Source: Symsagittifera roscoffensis (lineage: Eukaryota > Xenacoelomorpha > Acoela > Convolutidae). From it: 64,000 nucleotides of DNA. Positions 45,183 to 56,700 of the stretch are shown in pieces. The translations under genes were made by a program, and so were the position numbers. The notes below the pieces were generated by a model, which searched no databases, had not been told where the DNA came from, and was given only the letters and a program-made list of their open reading frames with translations. The stretch covers positions 65,961,548 to 66,025,547 of the forward strand of contig NC_087064.1 of assembly GCF_963678635.1 (NCBI RefSeq), written 5' to 3'. How positions within the stretch are numbered: the stretch's first letter is position 1; every line of letters starts with the position of its first letter.

Positions 45183-45610
45183 GCGGATGGTTCGAATGGA
45201 TCTTGATTCTTGAGAGGGAAAGGGGGCTTGAGTGTGGATCCGGGTGAAACCTGGGTTCACGAAAAAGAAATTTTAACGAATCAGATATTGTTATTAATAT
45301 GCTATATCTATTATATAAATCAAAATGCTGCATGACAATTTCCTAATTGAATGGGACAAAAGAAATTTTAAATAATTGGCTTGAAAAGCGAGAATTCAAG
45401 GATGCAGGTGTGTGCAGATTTTGATTGCTGTTTAGCGATAGTGTGAAAATTTTACATGGCTGTGAAATTTGGGGTGTAGATAAGCTTAAGTCTGCTGCAA
45501 ACTTCTGTAAATGACCACTGGCACTGTACCTTGAGCAACACTCGGTTTTCTGGGAATCACTGGCAGACGACAGCACGCGATGAGGACATCGATCTTGAGT
45601 CCGGGGAGTA
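45183..45610 (+). other. 3' non-coding region and polypurine-like tract of element B
   Basis: AT-rich, no gene. It ends GAGTCCGGGGAGTA (45,597-45,610) directly before the TGTG of the 3' LTR, matching the tract of A. It is only about half as long as the equivalent region of A. Confidence 0.7.
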
Positions 45611-46497
45611 TGTGCCAGTCGGTCATATTTGGAAGTTTGACCTTGAGAAAAGCAAGAGCACTTAATTTTGGGGTGAAATTTAGTTTTTCAAAAATTCGTA
45701 TGGAGCCTGTCATGCACGATTTTCTCGCGATAACTGAAAAACCGAAAAAGAGAATTCAGAACGATCGAATAACAATCGCGGGAAAGTTGTCAGATAAAAA
45801 ACAAGTGGGAAATTGCTATTCGCAATTTCCATCATAGTGAACAAGAGTAGAGCTGTCCTATCTGAAATAGAAGACAGAGTATTCCCGAGAGAACAATTAT
45901 TCGAACTGGATTAGAGTGAACCTTCGACGGAAAGGTGGACAGCTGGAGTGTCCCAATGGTTCACATAAAACTTCATTCTAGAGTTCAAACTTACCTCTGC
46001 CATTCAAACTGACAAACATTGAACTTATCTAGTTATCTACATTGAATTCTAGAGTTGCTCACCCATTTAATTACCTCCTGTGCTTGAGCGCATCAACATG
46101 TGAGTCCTTAATTTAAATTTCTAGAGTGTGTTTTATGATTGTTATGTTGAGGTAAGGCGAGTTTTAGGTTGATCCATCTGAAATGGATCAAAGTTCCACT
46201 GTCTAATAAAAAGTAACTTAACGGATTGTTCCGACCCGGTTTTTAACGGCGTTCATGTATTTTGGGTATCTAGAGACCTAAGTATGGGGACGTTCTTATT
46301 TCTAGAGTGGGGGGATATTTTGGTAGTAGCCTTTAAGCTGTAACGGGTCGTAGTCTCATGTCACAAGCGAACCGAATTGGCTCCGACTGATTTGAGGTAG
46401 AAAAACACAAGAGATAGTGTCCCTGACTCTTGAGCCATTGGTTATAGGGCCTATTTTTCTTAAGCCTCATGTGTGACTACAGTAGACGAATGTTACA
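45611..46497 (+). repeat. 3' LTR of element B
   Basis: 887 bp, same length as the 5' LTR with about six substitutions. One of these changes the GTAAGT donor-like word of the 5' LTR to GTGAGT. AATAAA lies at 46,205-46,210. Directly followed by CCT, which also precedes the 5' LTR. Confidence 0.97.
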
Positions 46498-47005
46498 CCT
46501 ATAAGGATAAGCTCGTGAAACTCGATATCCTTCCAATCTCCTTATATCAAGAACTTCATGTTATTCTCTTGTGTGACAAAATACTAACCGGAAAAGTTGA
46601 CATAGACTGGCGTAGTCAAGTAACCATCACAGACATCGGTACTCGAAGAACACAAGCAACACGAAATTTTGCCTGCCAACAAATACGTCTGAAGAAGTGT
46701 GAATCCGATTACTGGTTTCGAGCTTGCCGTCTTGCCAACCTTTTTAACGATTACTTCAAATTTGACATAATCTTTGATCCAGGATGCAAAATTAAACTGC
46801 TGGAAGTTTATACGAAGTTCTTCAAAACCCGCTACAACGAATCAGATTCATGCACTTGGCGGATATTATGTGGCTGCAACAACTGTAGAGATTTGAAGAA
46901 ACTAAACTTTAACAACTGAAACACGAACGTTGAACCTCCCAATCACTGGGTTTTATGCGAACCCTTGGATTAGTCCTAAATCCTTTGTTATTATTTTATT
47001 ATTAT
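46498..47005 (+). pseudogene. LINE reverse transcriptase, 3' end, with ATT-rich tail
   Basis: Continues the LINE protein begun at 22,986: Tyr-Lys-Asp-Lys-Leu-Val-Lys-Leu onward, the C-terminal domain after the RT of CR1-like LINEs, ending at a TGA near 46,919. A run of TTATT units at 46,988-47,005 may be the 3' tail of the LINE. The split position matches the insertion of element B. Confidence 0.8.
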
Positions 47006-47289
47006 ATGGGGGAGTTCAGAAATACGGGGTTTTGTTCTCATTAAAAAAATGTATTTGCTCTGAAGTCCGTGTGTTAGACAAGGCTGCTCCTGTACTGTCT
47101 TTGCAACATCGCTAAGAACTGACAATTCTGACATCCAATCATTGAAGTTTCTTAACATGTGCTGCAACCCTAGAAACTAGGACTCTGTGCCCATTCGTTA
47201 TTGATTCAACACTTGTTCAGCGTGTTTTTCGAAGCTGGTTTCACGAGTAGCTTAGACTTCTCCGAGTAGCTTAGACTTCTACCGGGGTC

Positions 47290-48370
47290 TCTGTTGCGTT
47301 TATGATTGAAATCGGCACTACCAGCAGATCGCCTTGGGTCGTCTTCCGACGTAATTGTATCATTGTCTGTGTATAAACTTGATTGTTCTCGATAAAAGTT
47401 TGCATATTAAACGCCAGGACAAATTGAGTCAATATTCCTCAATGCCACTTGGCGTTTTAATTCGTTGAAGACATTTTCAGCATCGCCCAGAAAAAGCGCC
47501 TCGCAATCAGTTTCTGCAAACATATTTCGGATTGCATGAATAATTGCTTATGTGCTGCTGCCTCTTGGATATAGGGCTTCAGGACCATTAAAGCTACCTT
47601 CCCATTCAATCTCCGCAATGTTTCTCACATTCCAATAGATCGGATGCCAGGATTCTTATCGAGAAGAATCAACCTGCTGTCTCGCAGATTGCTGATGTGT
47701 TGTGGCGGAACGTTTTTTGTACACAGCTTTCTTGCTATTGCTGTTACTGAATGGCATAATGAGTTTGGCGCTTGTTGCTCGGACTTTCGTTACGAAAGTA
47801 ACGGAATATTTGTGCTCGGGTTGGTTTTTTTCTTCAGACAAATGTCGACTTTTTAACTAGCCATTTTTGACAGAATTTTTTTATCAATCGAAAGCTACTG
47901 TTGTCCTGAGCTTAAATTTGAAGAGATATTTCACCTGTGATTATTTTTCGTAAAGTTATGGGGGTTTAAAGAGTGCCACTTTGAGACAATTAACGCGCGA
48001 TATATTTCGAGCTATTAACGCGTAAGCGGAGATTTAAACCGTCACAGGAATTTATTTGTTACTAGGAGCGAAATTTATCACTTTGTACTGAATTTGGCGT
48101 GTGGGGGAATGCTTTCACAAAAAAATCTCAAATTTTAAAAAAAAATTTTAATTTTATTTTAATACATTAAAATTTTTCATGTTTTTGCTGCTCCATAGAC
48201 CTTTAAAGGCAATCGCAACGTTCAGGGCTTTGCCCTGATACGAGCAGTCTTGTAAATATTCAGTTAGAAACATCTTCCATTGAATTCCATCCGTCGCTGA
48301 GGGTCCTGCTGCACCCTTCAGGTGCATTGCACACTTTCGAATAACACATTCAGTTATCCTGTCGATAAGT
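47290..48370 (-). pseudogene. Degraded reverse transcriptase of another retroelement
   Basis: Read on the minus strand in shifting frames. In order it shows GAAGPS (about 48,295), LDKNPGIRSIG (about 47,630-47,670) followed by ETLRRL and GKV, AIIHAIRNMF, a LGDAENVFN segment where active copies have the catalytic Asp motif (about 47,470), VALRNIDSICP, and TTQGD (about 47,330-47,340). This order belongs to a family of retroelement reverse transcriptases common in animals that I cannot name with certainty. Several stops and frame changes mean it is long dead. Confidence 0.6.
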
Positions 48371-48786
48371 TCTGGGTGAAACTAGCTTCTTGTATCAGAT
48401 GGTTCGTCGAGAGCACTAGGCATAGCTTTCCTTTTGGGATGCATATCAAGGTAGTATTTAACAGATTTCTTCATGCCTTCATTCGTAACTTGTTCGCGCA
48501 GCTACAATACCCCTTAAGCAGACGAGTCAGATAGAAGTGCTATCGCAGCACAAGTTTTGCCCCGTTTCATGGTATTCGCAAAGTGTTATGTAATTGTCAG
48601 ATTATTTTGTCTGTTGTGCGTTTTGATAAACGTTTTTTGTATAACCTCTACAAGCTCTTTAATTTCTCCATCGTCCCAAATCTCGAGTCTTCTGAGGTTG
48701 GGCATATTTGTCTTTTGATTAGCCTTATCTGACGTTTGCAGCAACAACGTTGACATGATCATTGCAGCATTCAGGGAATATTCGCA

Positions 48787-49152
48787 TCACAAATTGTTTT
48801 CAGCAAAAGATTCCAGGAGTCTGCTTAAACCGTTCAAGAACTCTGAGCTAGCCGTGCATCTTGGAAAATAGAAAAGATTCGGTTGCAAATTTGCGCATGT
48901 TTGATATGCAATACCGAATACTTCTACAGCTTCATCGTTACTTAGTTTTCCAAAACTAGAATACTGTCGTTTATTCGCATGTTGGCAAAGAAGGGCAACT
49001 CCGCTGTGATTCATTAGAAGGCCCGGATGAGCTATCTCCTCGACTTTCTTGCATGCGCGCTCGAGGGACCACGAAATAATCCTGACAGCGAGGGCTGATG
49101 AAAGTACCTTCAGGTCGATCATTGGCTCGGCGCAGTCCACATCAGGATACAT
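48787..49152 (-). pseudogene. Open fragment upstream of the RT relic, possibly same element
   Basis: A 121-codon minus-strand frame with a balanced amino-acid composition, lying upstream of the RT relic in the same orientation. It may be part of the same dead element or an unrelated remnant. No domain is recognised. Confidence 0.3.
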
Positions 49153-50256
49153 TCAAATAGCCGCAGCTGTTGCATCAGATACTTGTGTGGTTGGGATAAT
49201 CTTTTTCTGCATCCAATTCTGCTGCAGTGCGTCTGACACTCTCCCACTTCATCTTCGTCTGCTGCAGTTGCATACTGCCTTTTCTTCCGATCAGCCATCG
49301 GCGGTTATCGAGTTCACTGCTGGCACCGATGAATTATCTGTTTTGCTGAACGCAGGGGAATATTTATTTGGAATCACTAATCGGTAACTCAAAATCGGAT
49401 ACCTTAAATAATAATCGGAATGGGTCGAGTGATATATCATATTAAAGCCCTTTCAACCGTGATTCGAACGACATTTAAAAACTCCAAAAAACTTGAGAAA
49501 AACCGTTTCGAATTTTCAGTTTCGTTTTCGTGTAGTTTCAAACGAATGAAGCGAGTGAGCAGACTGATAATAGTTAGTTTTAATTTCTAAAAAACTAATT
49601 TTTACTTATTTTTACTCTGGTGAAATCAGTTACGGAGAATTCTTTTGGCGCACTCTTGGGAATAAAATTTAAGAACAAATCAAAAAAAATATTTTGAAAA
49701 AATTTTGATTTTTTTTGGTTTTTTAAATTTTTTTATTTGTGAAAAACTTATCAAATTTCCTTGATTTTTAAATATCGAAATTTTAGGCTTTCTTTTTAGA
49801 ATCTCTTGTCACACCAAAAACAAAAGACGATGCAATTTGAAAAAAAAATGTAGCTTTTTTTCTTATATGGTCGGAAAATTCTGTACGGCAACAAGCTCTC
49901 CTTGTTTTTCGTCTTCTGATGTTTTGTTGGCTTAGTTGCCACATGGTAGAATTGTCTTTTTTGCTGCATACAATTTACATTGTAGTTGCTTTTAGTGTTT
50001 TGATTTACTTCTGCTATTTGTAATTGTAATAACCTTGGCTTCGCATATTTTATTTTTTGTTCTTTTTTTTAAACTTAGAATCTTTATTCTTTCTAAATGG
50101 TTTTGGCTTATTTGTTATTTGCTCAGTAATCTAATATTAGGTCGTTTCAATGATAACATAACTTTTATGCCCACCTCTATCGCACAAATAGCTAAAATCG
50201 TAATAAAAATTATAGTTCATGATTTTAATGACTAAAATTTTTTTATGGATTGATAC

Positions 50257-50432
50257 ATTTCGGCCCATCTTATGTCGGCTTAATGGCCTCATATTGCATC
50301 TCAAAATGTCAGAGTGTGTGTATGTTTTTAGGGCGAGGGCACTTAATATTTTCTGTTTCAATTTTTTTTGGCTTTTTTCGGTTTTATAGGTTTCGGCCTA
50401 TATTATATTGGCTTAGTGGCCTTATTTGGTTT
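50257..50432 (+). repeat. Diverged direct repeat around TTTCGGCC...GGCTTA...GGCC
   Basis: Two similar segments, near 50,257-50,300 and 50,388-50,432, share the words TTTCGGCC, TTAT, GGCTTA and TGGCCT in order. A third partial match (TTTCGGCTTAAGG) is near 50,522. Spacing is about 130 bp. Confidence 0.5.
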
Positions 50433-51167
50433 CATTTGACGAGCAAATAAAGCATTTTGTATGTGACTGTTTTGAGGATGAGGGAGTTTTTTTTAATTTT
50501 TTATCAGTCTCAAGTATTTTTTTTCGGCTTAAGGGTTTCTACTACGGTATTTTTGGCTTTGCTACTGCTTGGTAAAGTCTTTTTCCGATGCTAATTTCAC
50601 AATCTATTGTTTTTTTCGTCTTTCTTGTTTTGTATCGCAGTTTCAGCACCAATGATTTTTGACCTTTTTCATTAAAATTTGTTTTCATTAATAACCTTCG
50701 ACTGGTATAACATTACGTTGATGTGCTTACATGTGAATAGGGATGGTTGGAAGGACATCAAAAAAGCCGAGAAGTGTGAGCGGAAATTCGGTACTCAACT
50801 ACCGGTTATTCTTGTCTTAGATGTGGCGGCTACATATATGCTGTTCTATATTCACGCACAATTATTTTTTTTTCTATAAATATGGAAAAATCAAGTTTTT
50901 TTTAGATACATTTCGTCACCGAACTTTGCATGATATATGCCAAATCGGCTGGTGAAATAGTTTGTATATTTTATCTACTCTCTCTATTCAGTAGTAGTTT
51001 ATCTTATTGGCCAGCAATCCACATTTGGTGCTTTATCTTAACTGAGTAAACAGTTTAATTCTAGAACAGTGTATGCAAGTTTCACTTAGCGAGCTCAAAA
51101 TACAAAACGCAACTGAATAGAAATATACCATTTGCAAGCGAATATTCGAATTATTGAAACTTGACAA

Positions 51168-53723
51168 ATGGCTGACGTGGACGTGAAGGAGGTGGGCTTG
51201 ATAGATACTCCCGATGCTATCAAGGAAAAGAGAACCCAGGTAATGTTTCTATCAGTAGACTTTTTAGACCGAAGAAAACGCTTCTATGCATCAGATACGT
51301 TTTAGTTTACCATCCTCGTCGGCTGAATATAGCTTGAAAGAAATTAAACACTTAGGTCATAATGAATCAGGAAATTGATTATTTGATTCTAGTTTTTAAA
51401 AAATTATGTCATCAGTTAATTGGAAATGTGTCGTCGGTGGAGCGATAAATTTTGCTCTTGAAACTTCATTTTTGCCTCTTTTTTAATCAGATTAATGTTT
51501 GTTATAATAGCTTTTGGGAAAGTTTGACGATTTCAAAGATGCTGCGAAGGCGCGTAGACAGCTTCTGGAAGATGCAAAGGAGTTCCATATCTTCAAACGA
51601 GATGCTGACGAGTTAAAAGCGTGGTTGCAGGAGAAGATAGATTCTCTGAAAGAAGAAGTTCTCGATGCTTCAAATGTTGAGGTACACTAAAATCTTGCTG
51701 GTCGACCCGAAGCTGTAGAGCGGGGGGTCGATATAGGTTATTTTCTTGGAGATAATATAATTTAAACCATTTGAATTAAATGATATTTTGGCAATACTAG
51801 GAAAACCACAGTTTGGGGGGCTATGGTACAGTGGGGAGTGGAAAAATAATGTGTGTCTTTTTTCTTCAGTATTTGAACCGAAAAAGTTAGTTGTTAGTGT
51901 TATAGACGGGTTGATTTTTTTCTGCTTTCGGAAGTGCTTCTTAATGTTTTCAGCGAGTTTAAGACCAAATTTCATAAGAGTTTTCATAAAGATCATAGAA
52001 AATTGTTGGTGAAAAAGTGGCAACCCATAAAAGAATAAACCGAAATGAATCTCACTAAAAAACTCTTAAGCCTAAAATTTAACCCTAAATCCTTTGTAAA
52101 CGATTTTGAACTGAAATGGTTGAGATTGAAAATTTCCAGGGAAAGTCAGAGAAAGTGGAAGCCTTGGAAGCGGAGAAGGCAGCAGCATTGAAAACTCTTG
52201 ATGAGCTGTATGCGAAGGGTAATGACATGGTCAACAGAGACCACTACGCAAAAGAACAAATCCAGGTATTTCACATTATCTTTCTTGTTTAACTTTGGCT
52301 AAATCGAAGTTAATGAGTGAAAATTACTTGGATCGTGTTTTGTTTTCCTTGTTTGATTTTTTATTTCTGAAGTTCAATTTAAATTTTCATCAATGGATGT
52401 GAAAATGGAGCAAAAAAAATTTGTGAACGTCTTCCAGTTAAAAATTAGGCTTTAGTTATTAAATTTCCCGGCGGATTGAAAAAGTTACCTTTGGACCCAG
52501 TTTTATCAAATTGAGTTTTCAAAAAACTAACATTTATACAATATTTTTGATTCTCGAAGAAGAATTTGAGGGTGGTATATTTGTTTAAAGACTCAAAGTT
52601 GATGCTTTTTCAAAAAAAAATTCTATCTGTTGTCTGTTTAGAAAATTCTGGATGAACTGCAACACTTGTATGACCAACTGAACCTGAAGTTGGTTGACAG
52701 AAAGGATAAAATTGTCAATGCAAAATCTCTCACAGGTTCGGATTTTAATTTTCGGAAGAAACAGAAATAAGCTTTAAAAAAATTCAATACCGAATTAATC
52801 CGTTGTGAGGCTGGTTCATACTTTGGATATGTTATAGAATACTTCCGACTGTGCGATGAAGCCCAAATGTGGATAGTAGACAAGAAACAACTAATCCGAA
52901 ACTTGATCGACGATGTCTCCGCCAATATCGACCACGTGCAGTTGTGTGAGAGGAAGTATGAGGACTTCACCTCCAAGGACAAAATGGCATTCGAGCCCAA
53001 GATGGCGGAAGTGACTGAGAAAGCAGATGAACTCACCAAGCACCCAGAGTACGAAAGGGTTAGAAAAAGTTAACACAGTTAATTGTTTAGAAGTAGACCA
53101 GAATTATTAGAAGTTGCAGCTCTTTTAGGCAATTGTTATCATTGTACCCGAATTTTTATTTTAAAAAAACCCGATGAGGTTACTGATTTTCAATTTTGCC
53201 CAATTTATGCAGCGGCTTAGTGAAAGTAGATAGTCGAAAATGAATCTGGATCATGTAGGTGGTCGACTTTTTTTTAGTTAACCAGTGGGTGGCCTAGCCC
53301 GAAGATTAATTATTTAAGGTTAAATAAGATATTGCTATCTTACAAAAGCTCAACTTCTAAATTGCAGCGCACGTGCGATTTGAACCCGCGATCATGCGAT
53401 TGCTGGGCACCATCATTACCGATGTGCCACAACGCCAAATCGATTTACTGGAATCATTCATCTTTTAGGTGAAAGAGCGACACGAGGAAGTATACTCACA
53501 CTGGGAAGAACTGAAAGTGATCTGCGACGAGGCAGAAGAGAGGATCTTTGGAGCCAAAGAGATCCAGAAGTTCTTTAAAGACGCTTCAGACATGACTGAG
53601 TTCCTGAACGAAAAAAGAGCTCAAGTCTCCATCGATGACTATGGACGAGATCTGCCGAGTGTCCAGGCACTGCAGCGACGTCACGAGAACTTAGAGCGCG
53701 ATTTGACGGCTCTGAACGAGAAC
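51168..53723 (+). CDS. Alpha-spectrin exons 1-6: N-terminal tetramer-site helix and first repeats
   Basis: The ATG at 51,168 follows GACAA. Exon 1 gives 24 residues ending in Lys-Arg-Thr-Gln. Exons 2-6 encode the first complete repeats (FHIFKRDADELKAWLQEK is the helix A signature). Exon 4 ends in phase 1 and exon 5 opens with AA, making a Glu codon at the join. Introns are 100-460 bp with T-rich tracts. Confidence 0.92.
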
Positions 53724-56700
53724 GTAAGGATATCTTGACCATTTTATTACTGTTTCAACGGTAAACGGATATTGATGTTTACATTACTTACAGTACTAGA
53801 CTTCATCTGTGTTAGTAATTGTTTGGTGGTTTATAGTAGCAAAACTCATGAGTCGTTTTCTCGAAAATTGTTGGCTGATTGGATCATTTCATTTAGCAAA
53901 GAAAGTAAAAACTGATCCCTTCCGTGAATAAGAGTTACTAGTTAAGATACAATTTGAGTATCGTGATATCCTTTGCTTTTCTGGTTTGAAGCAAATTTTC
54001 ACGAAATTAAATATTGCATTGCCCTGCATTGATTAGCGATCTAAAAATGAACTAGTTCGGTTCATTTTATCTGATTCTTATCACTACCGATCCTGACTGC
54101 TTTTTAACTATCAAATCATAACCAAATTTTGTTCGCTACCCCTCAAAAATAATGATATCATTTAGAAATATGCGCTAGCTACAGAATGTTTTAAATATTC
54201 TGGCCTTGCAAAAATTCAGAGCTGCTTTTTCAATATGTGACTAAATCAAGGGAAATTCTATTCCTTCTGTTGCACAATTTCATGCCGTATTTCCCGGCCG
54301 GTTTATCACCACAGCATTAGTCATAAAAGCCGTATATGCAAGGTCCAATAGAAATATTCGGTTATTTAACGGTGTGCAAACATAACAAAGATAGCTCAGC
54401 TGTAAGATAGACGAATAATACTGGTTACCATTGCTCCGTTCCCGACATGAAACGTTGAATATACAGTAACGCTAGTCTGAACAATTTTCAATACGCGAAG
54501 TCTGTATTAAAAAAATATACGTATTTCGCTCCAATTGAATGCATATATTTTGTAGGTATGTCTGTGCAATGTATGCACGAATTTTATAATGAAATTGTCT
54601 ATAAATTTCATGCTGAATGTGAACACCTATCATACGTATAGATATAGTTAGGCTTCGCTTACATATAGAGATATAGTCGAAATTGTTTGCACTACTGCCT
54701 TACGTAGGTGGCAAAGTTAGGTGGTGTTTCGTTGCTTGGTAAGACGCAGCAAATTCTTTCTACCCTAGTATCTATGAAATTACATGCAGAATAGCTAGCA
54801 CCATATAACTATTGGAACCCAAATTTTCCATGCCCTCGCTTGATATGTTAAGTTACTATTTTGGTAAGCCGATACAGCCAACTTATGCATAACACAAGGT
54901 TGGGCTGGCCAATAATGATTCGCCAACAAATATACCGCCAGTTATACATGTTCCTTACCAATTGAAGAGAACTGAAAGCGAACGGTGAATAAATAGGATA
55001 CATTTCAAAATAGAGATTTCATGCGCCTAACAAACGAACGTTGCACCATTGATTGGTTTTGATCAATTAGCTATCTTTAAGAACTTCCATGTTGAAAATG
55101 CTTATTCAAACGAGCTAAATGAAAATTAATTTTTAAACGGGACAACTCGGGGCTAATCGAAACGTTTTGTTCGTGGGAGGGTTATGTAATTTTTAAAATA
55201 AAGGTTTTTAGTAAGCGAAGCAATAGTATTCAATTCATTATGTTAAACAGATTTCTAACTTGAAGTTTTAGGAATCGACGTTGAGTGATTTAATGAAACT
55301 GCATTTTTAACGAATGTTATTCTTGTTTAGATGTTGTTTTGTAATGTGTTGTTTTAATTACAGAGCTACACGTACAAGGTAAAGCAATGTGGTGTGATTG
55401 ATCTGAAATTTCGAGAAAAAAATCATTAATCACTTTTCCATTTATTTATCCTTTCAGTAGTTTCTTCTCATTTTTGCCGTGTGGGTTGCTCGCTTAGTTT
55501 TCTTCAAGGCTCATCGAAACAAATTCTCCTTTTCTTCTCAACCAGCTAACTGTTTTATCCGATCTATTTTATAATCCCCCCATGTAATTATTAAGAGATC
55601 ACTGTACCAGGAGGGCATTGTAAAATAGATGGATTCTTCTTTTTTAGGTTATTTAACACAAATTGTTTCAAACCTTTTATTGTATTAGAATTTGTTTTGT
55701 TATCAAATAGCAATTTCAAGTGCCAGCTTAAAAATATTAGCAATCATAGCGTTACTATGAAACGCGATGAAACTTTTTATTGGTGAAATGTTTCTCTAAG
55801 ATTTGTGATTTTGGAACGGAGACTTTTACAGCTATTTTTTTCATCAAGTTTAGTTTTAAACATCAGCGCCATCACGAGTATTTAGTTTTTTAAATCTATT
55901 TTGTTTTAAGCAATGTTTATGCGTTGTTTTGACGGTTACACGTTTGCCCCAACTCTTTTAATCTCTAGCCAACTTATCCTATACCAACTTTCCGAATATG
56001 GCTATTTGTCCTAATCCGTCTTGGCGAAAAAATAAAATTCGTTTCAAATTGAGTAATCCAGATTAAGTTTTTGCATTGAGTTTGAAAGAAAGAAAAAAAT
56101 GAACAAAATGGAGCAAGTTGACATAGGACAAGTTGTCGTATGGGCTGACCGCCGACTTATCATGAGGGAAGTTGTTCTAGGTCCAATTGTCCTGACATCA
56201 ATTTGAACTAAATTTGAATATTTTTCCAAACATTTCGTGCTGGTGCTGAAACCTGATTGTCTAATTCTAGCCAATCAGATTCAAGCAAATTAGTTTCAGT
56301 TCAAGATCATGAAATATTGATTTTGGGCTAATCAAGGAAAAAGACCCCCAAATTTGGGTAGTTAGGATGTTTAAATTCTAGAGGGTGAGGTAATCACCCT
56401 GTCCGAACCTCCAAAAATCCGCTGCGGGTTTTGGCTTATTCTCACTGTTAACGTGTTGCTGTAATTCTTTGTCCAGCTTTTGACCTTGTACACCGTGTTT
56501 TGTTACTGCTTTTTTTGAACTTGAGTGACCGCTTTGTTTGATCTAACTTTCTGCCAGTTTCTATCTAAAAATATTAGTTTGGTTGTTCAACTAATGTGAA
56601 TTTAACTGGGATTGAAATTACAAAAAGCGTAACAAATAGCTGCAGGAATTGACCCGATTACGTTTAAACATATTACTTGATGATTGAGCAAGAATTGAAA

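Larger units (their letters stand above)
23577..46497 (+). mobile_element. Element B: complete 22.9-kb Ty3/Gypsy-type LTR retroelement with six gene regions
   Basis: Flanked by two 887-bp LTRs (TGTGCC...GTTACA) that differ at about six positions (about 0.7%), showing a recent insertion. Inside are a primer-binding site, a long leader, gag-pol (27,006-34,918), macro-like ORF2, SGNH hydrolase ORF3, and unknown ORF4, ORF5 and ORF6, then a polypurine-like tract. The host target is a LINE reverse-transcriptase gene. Removing B and one copy of CCT restores the LINE frame. At nearly 23 kb it is several times longer than common Ty3/Gypsy elements (mostly 5-10 kb). Five coding breaks are seen, so this copy is probably not autonomous, unless some are sequencing errors. 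Confidence 0.95.
47006..51167. other. Region between the LINE and alpha-spectrin
   Basis: Apart from the minus-strand relics, this is AT-rich non-coding DNA, with poly-A/T runs around 48,120-48,180 and 49,680-49,760. From 49,400 to 51,167 I see no gene; it must hold the spectrin promoter and 5' UTR, but no clear TATA box or untranslated exon could be picked. Confidence 0.5.

Noticed and set aside
53364-53436. Functional tRNA gene
   Set aside because: A and B boxes are present, but no convincing anticodon stem or full acceptor pairing could be drawn.
54385-54450. Second tRNA-like SINE head (GCTCAGCTGTAAGA)
   Set aside because: Only an A-box-like word; no B box at the right distance.
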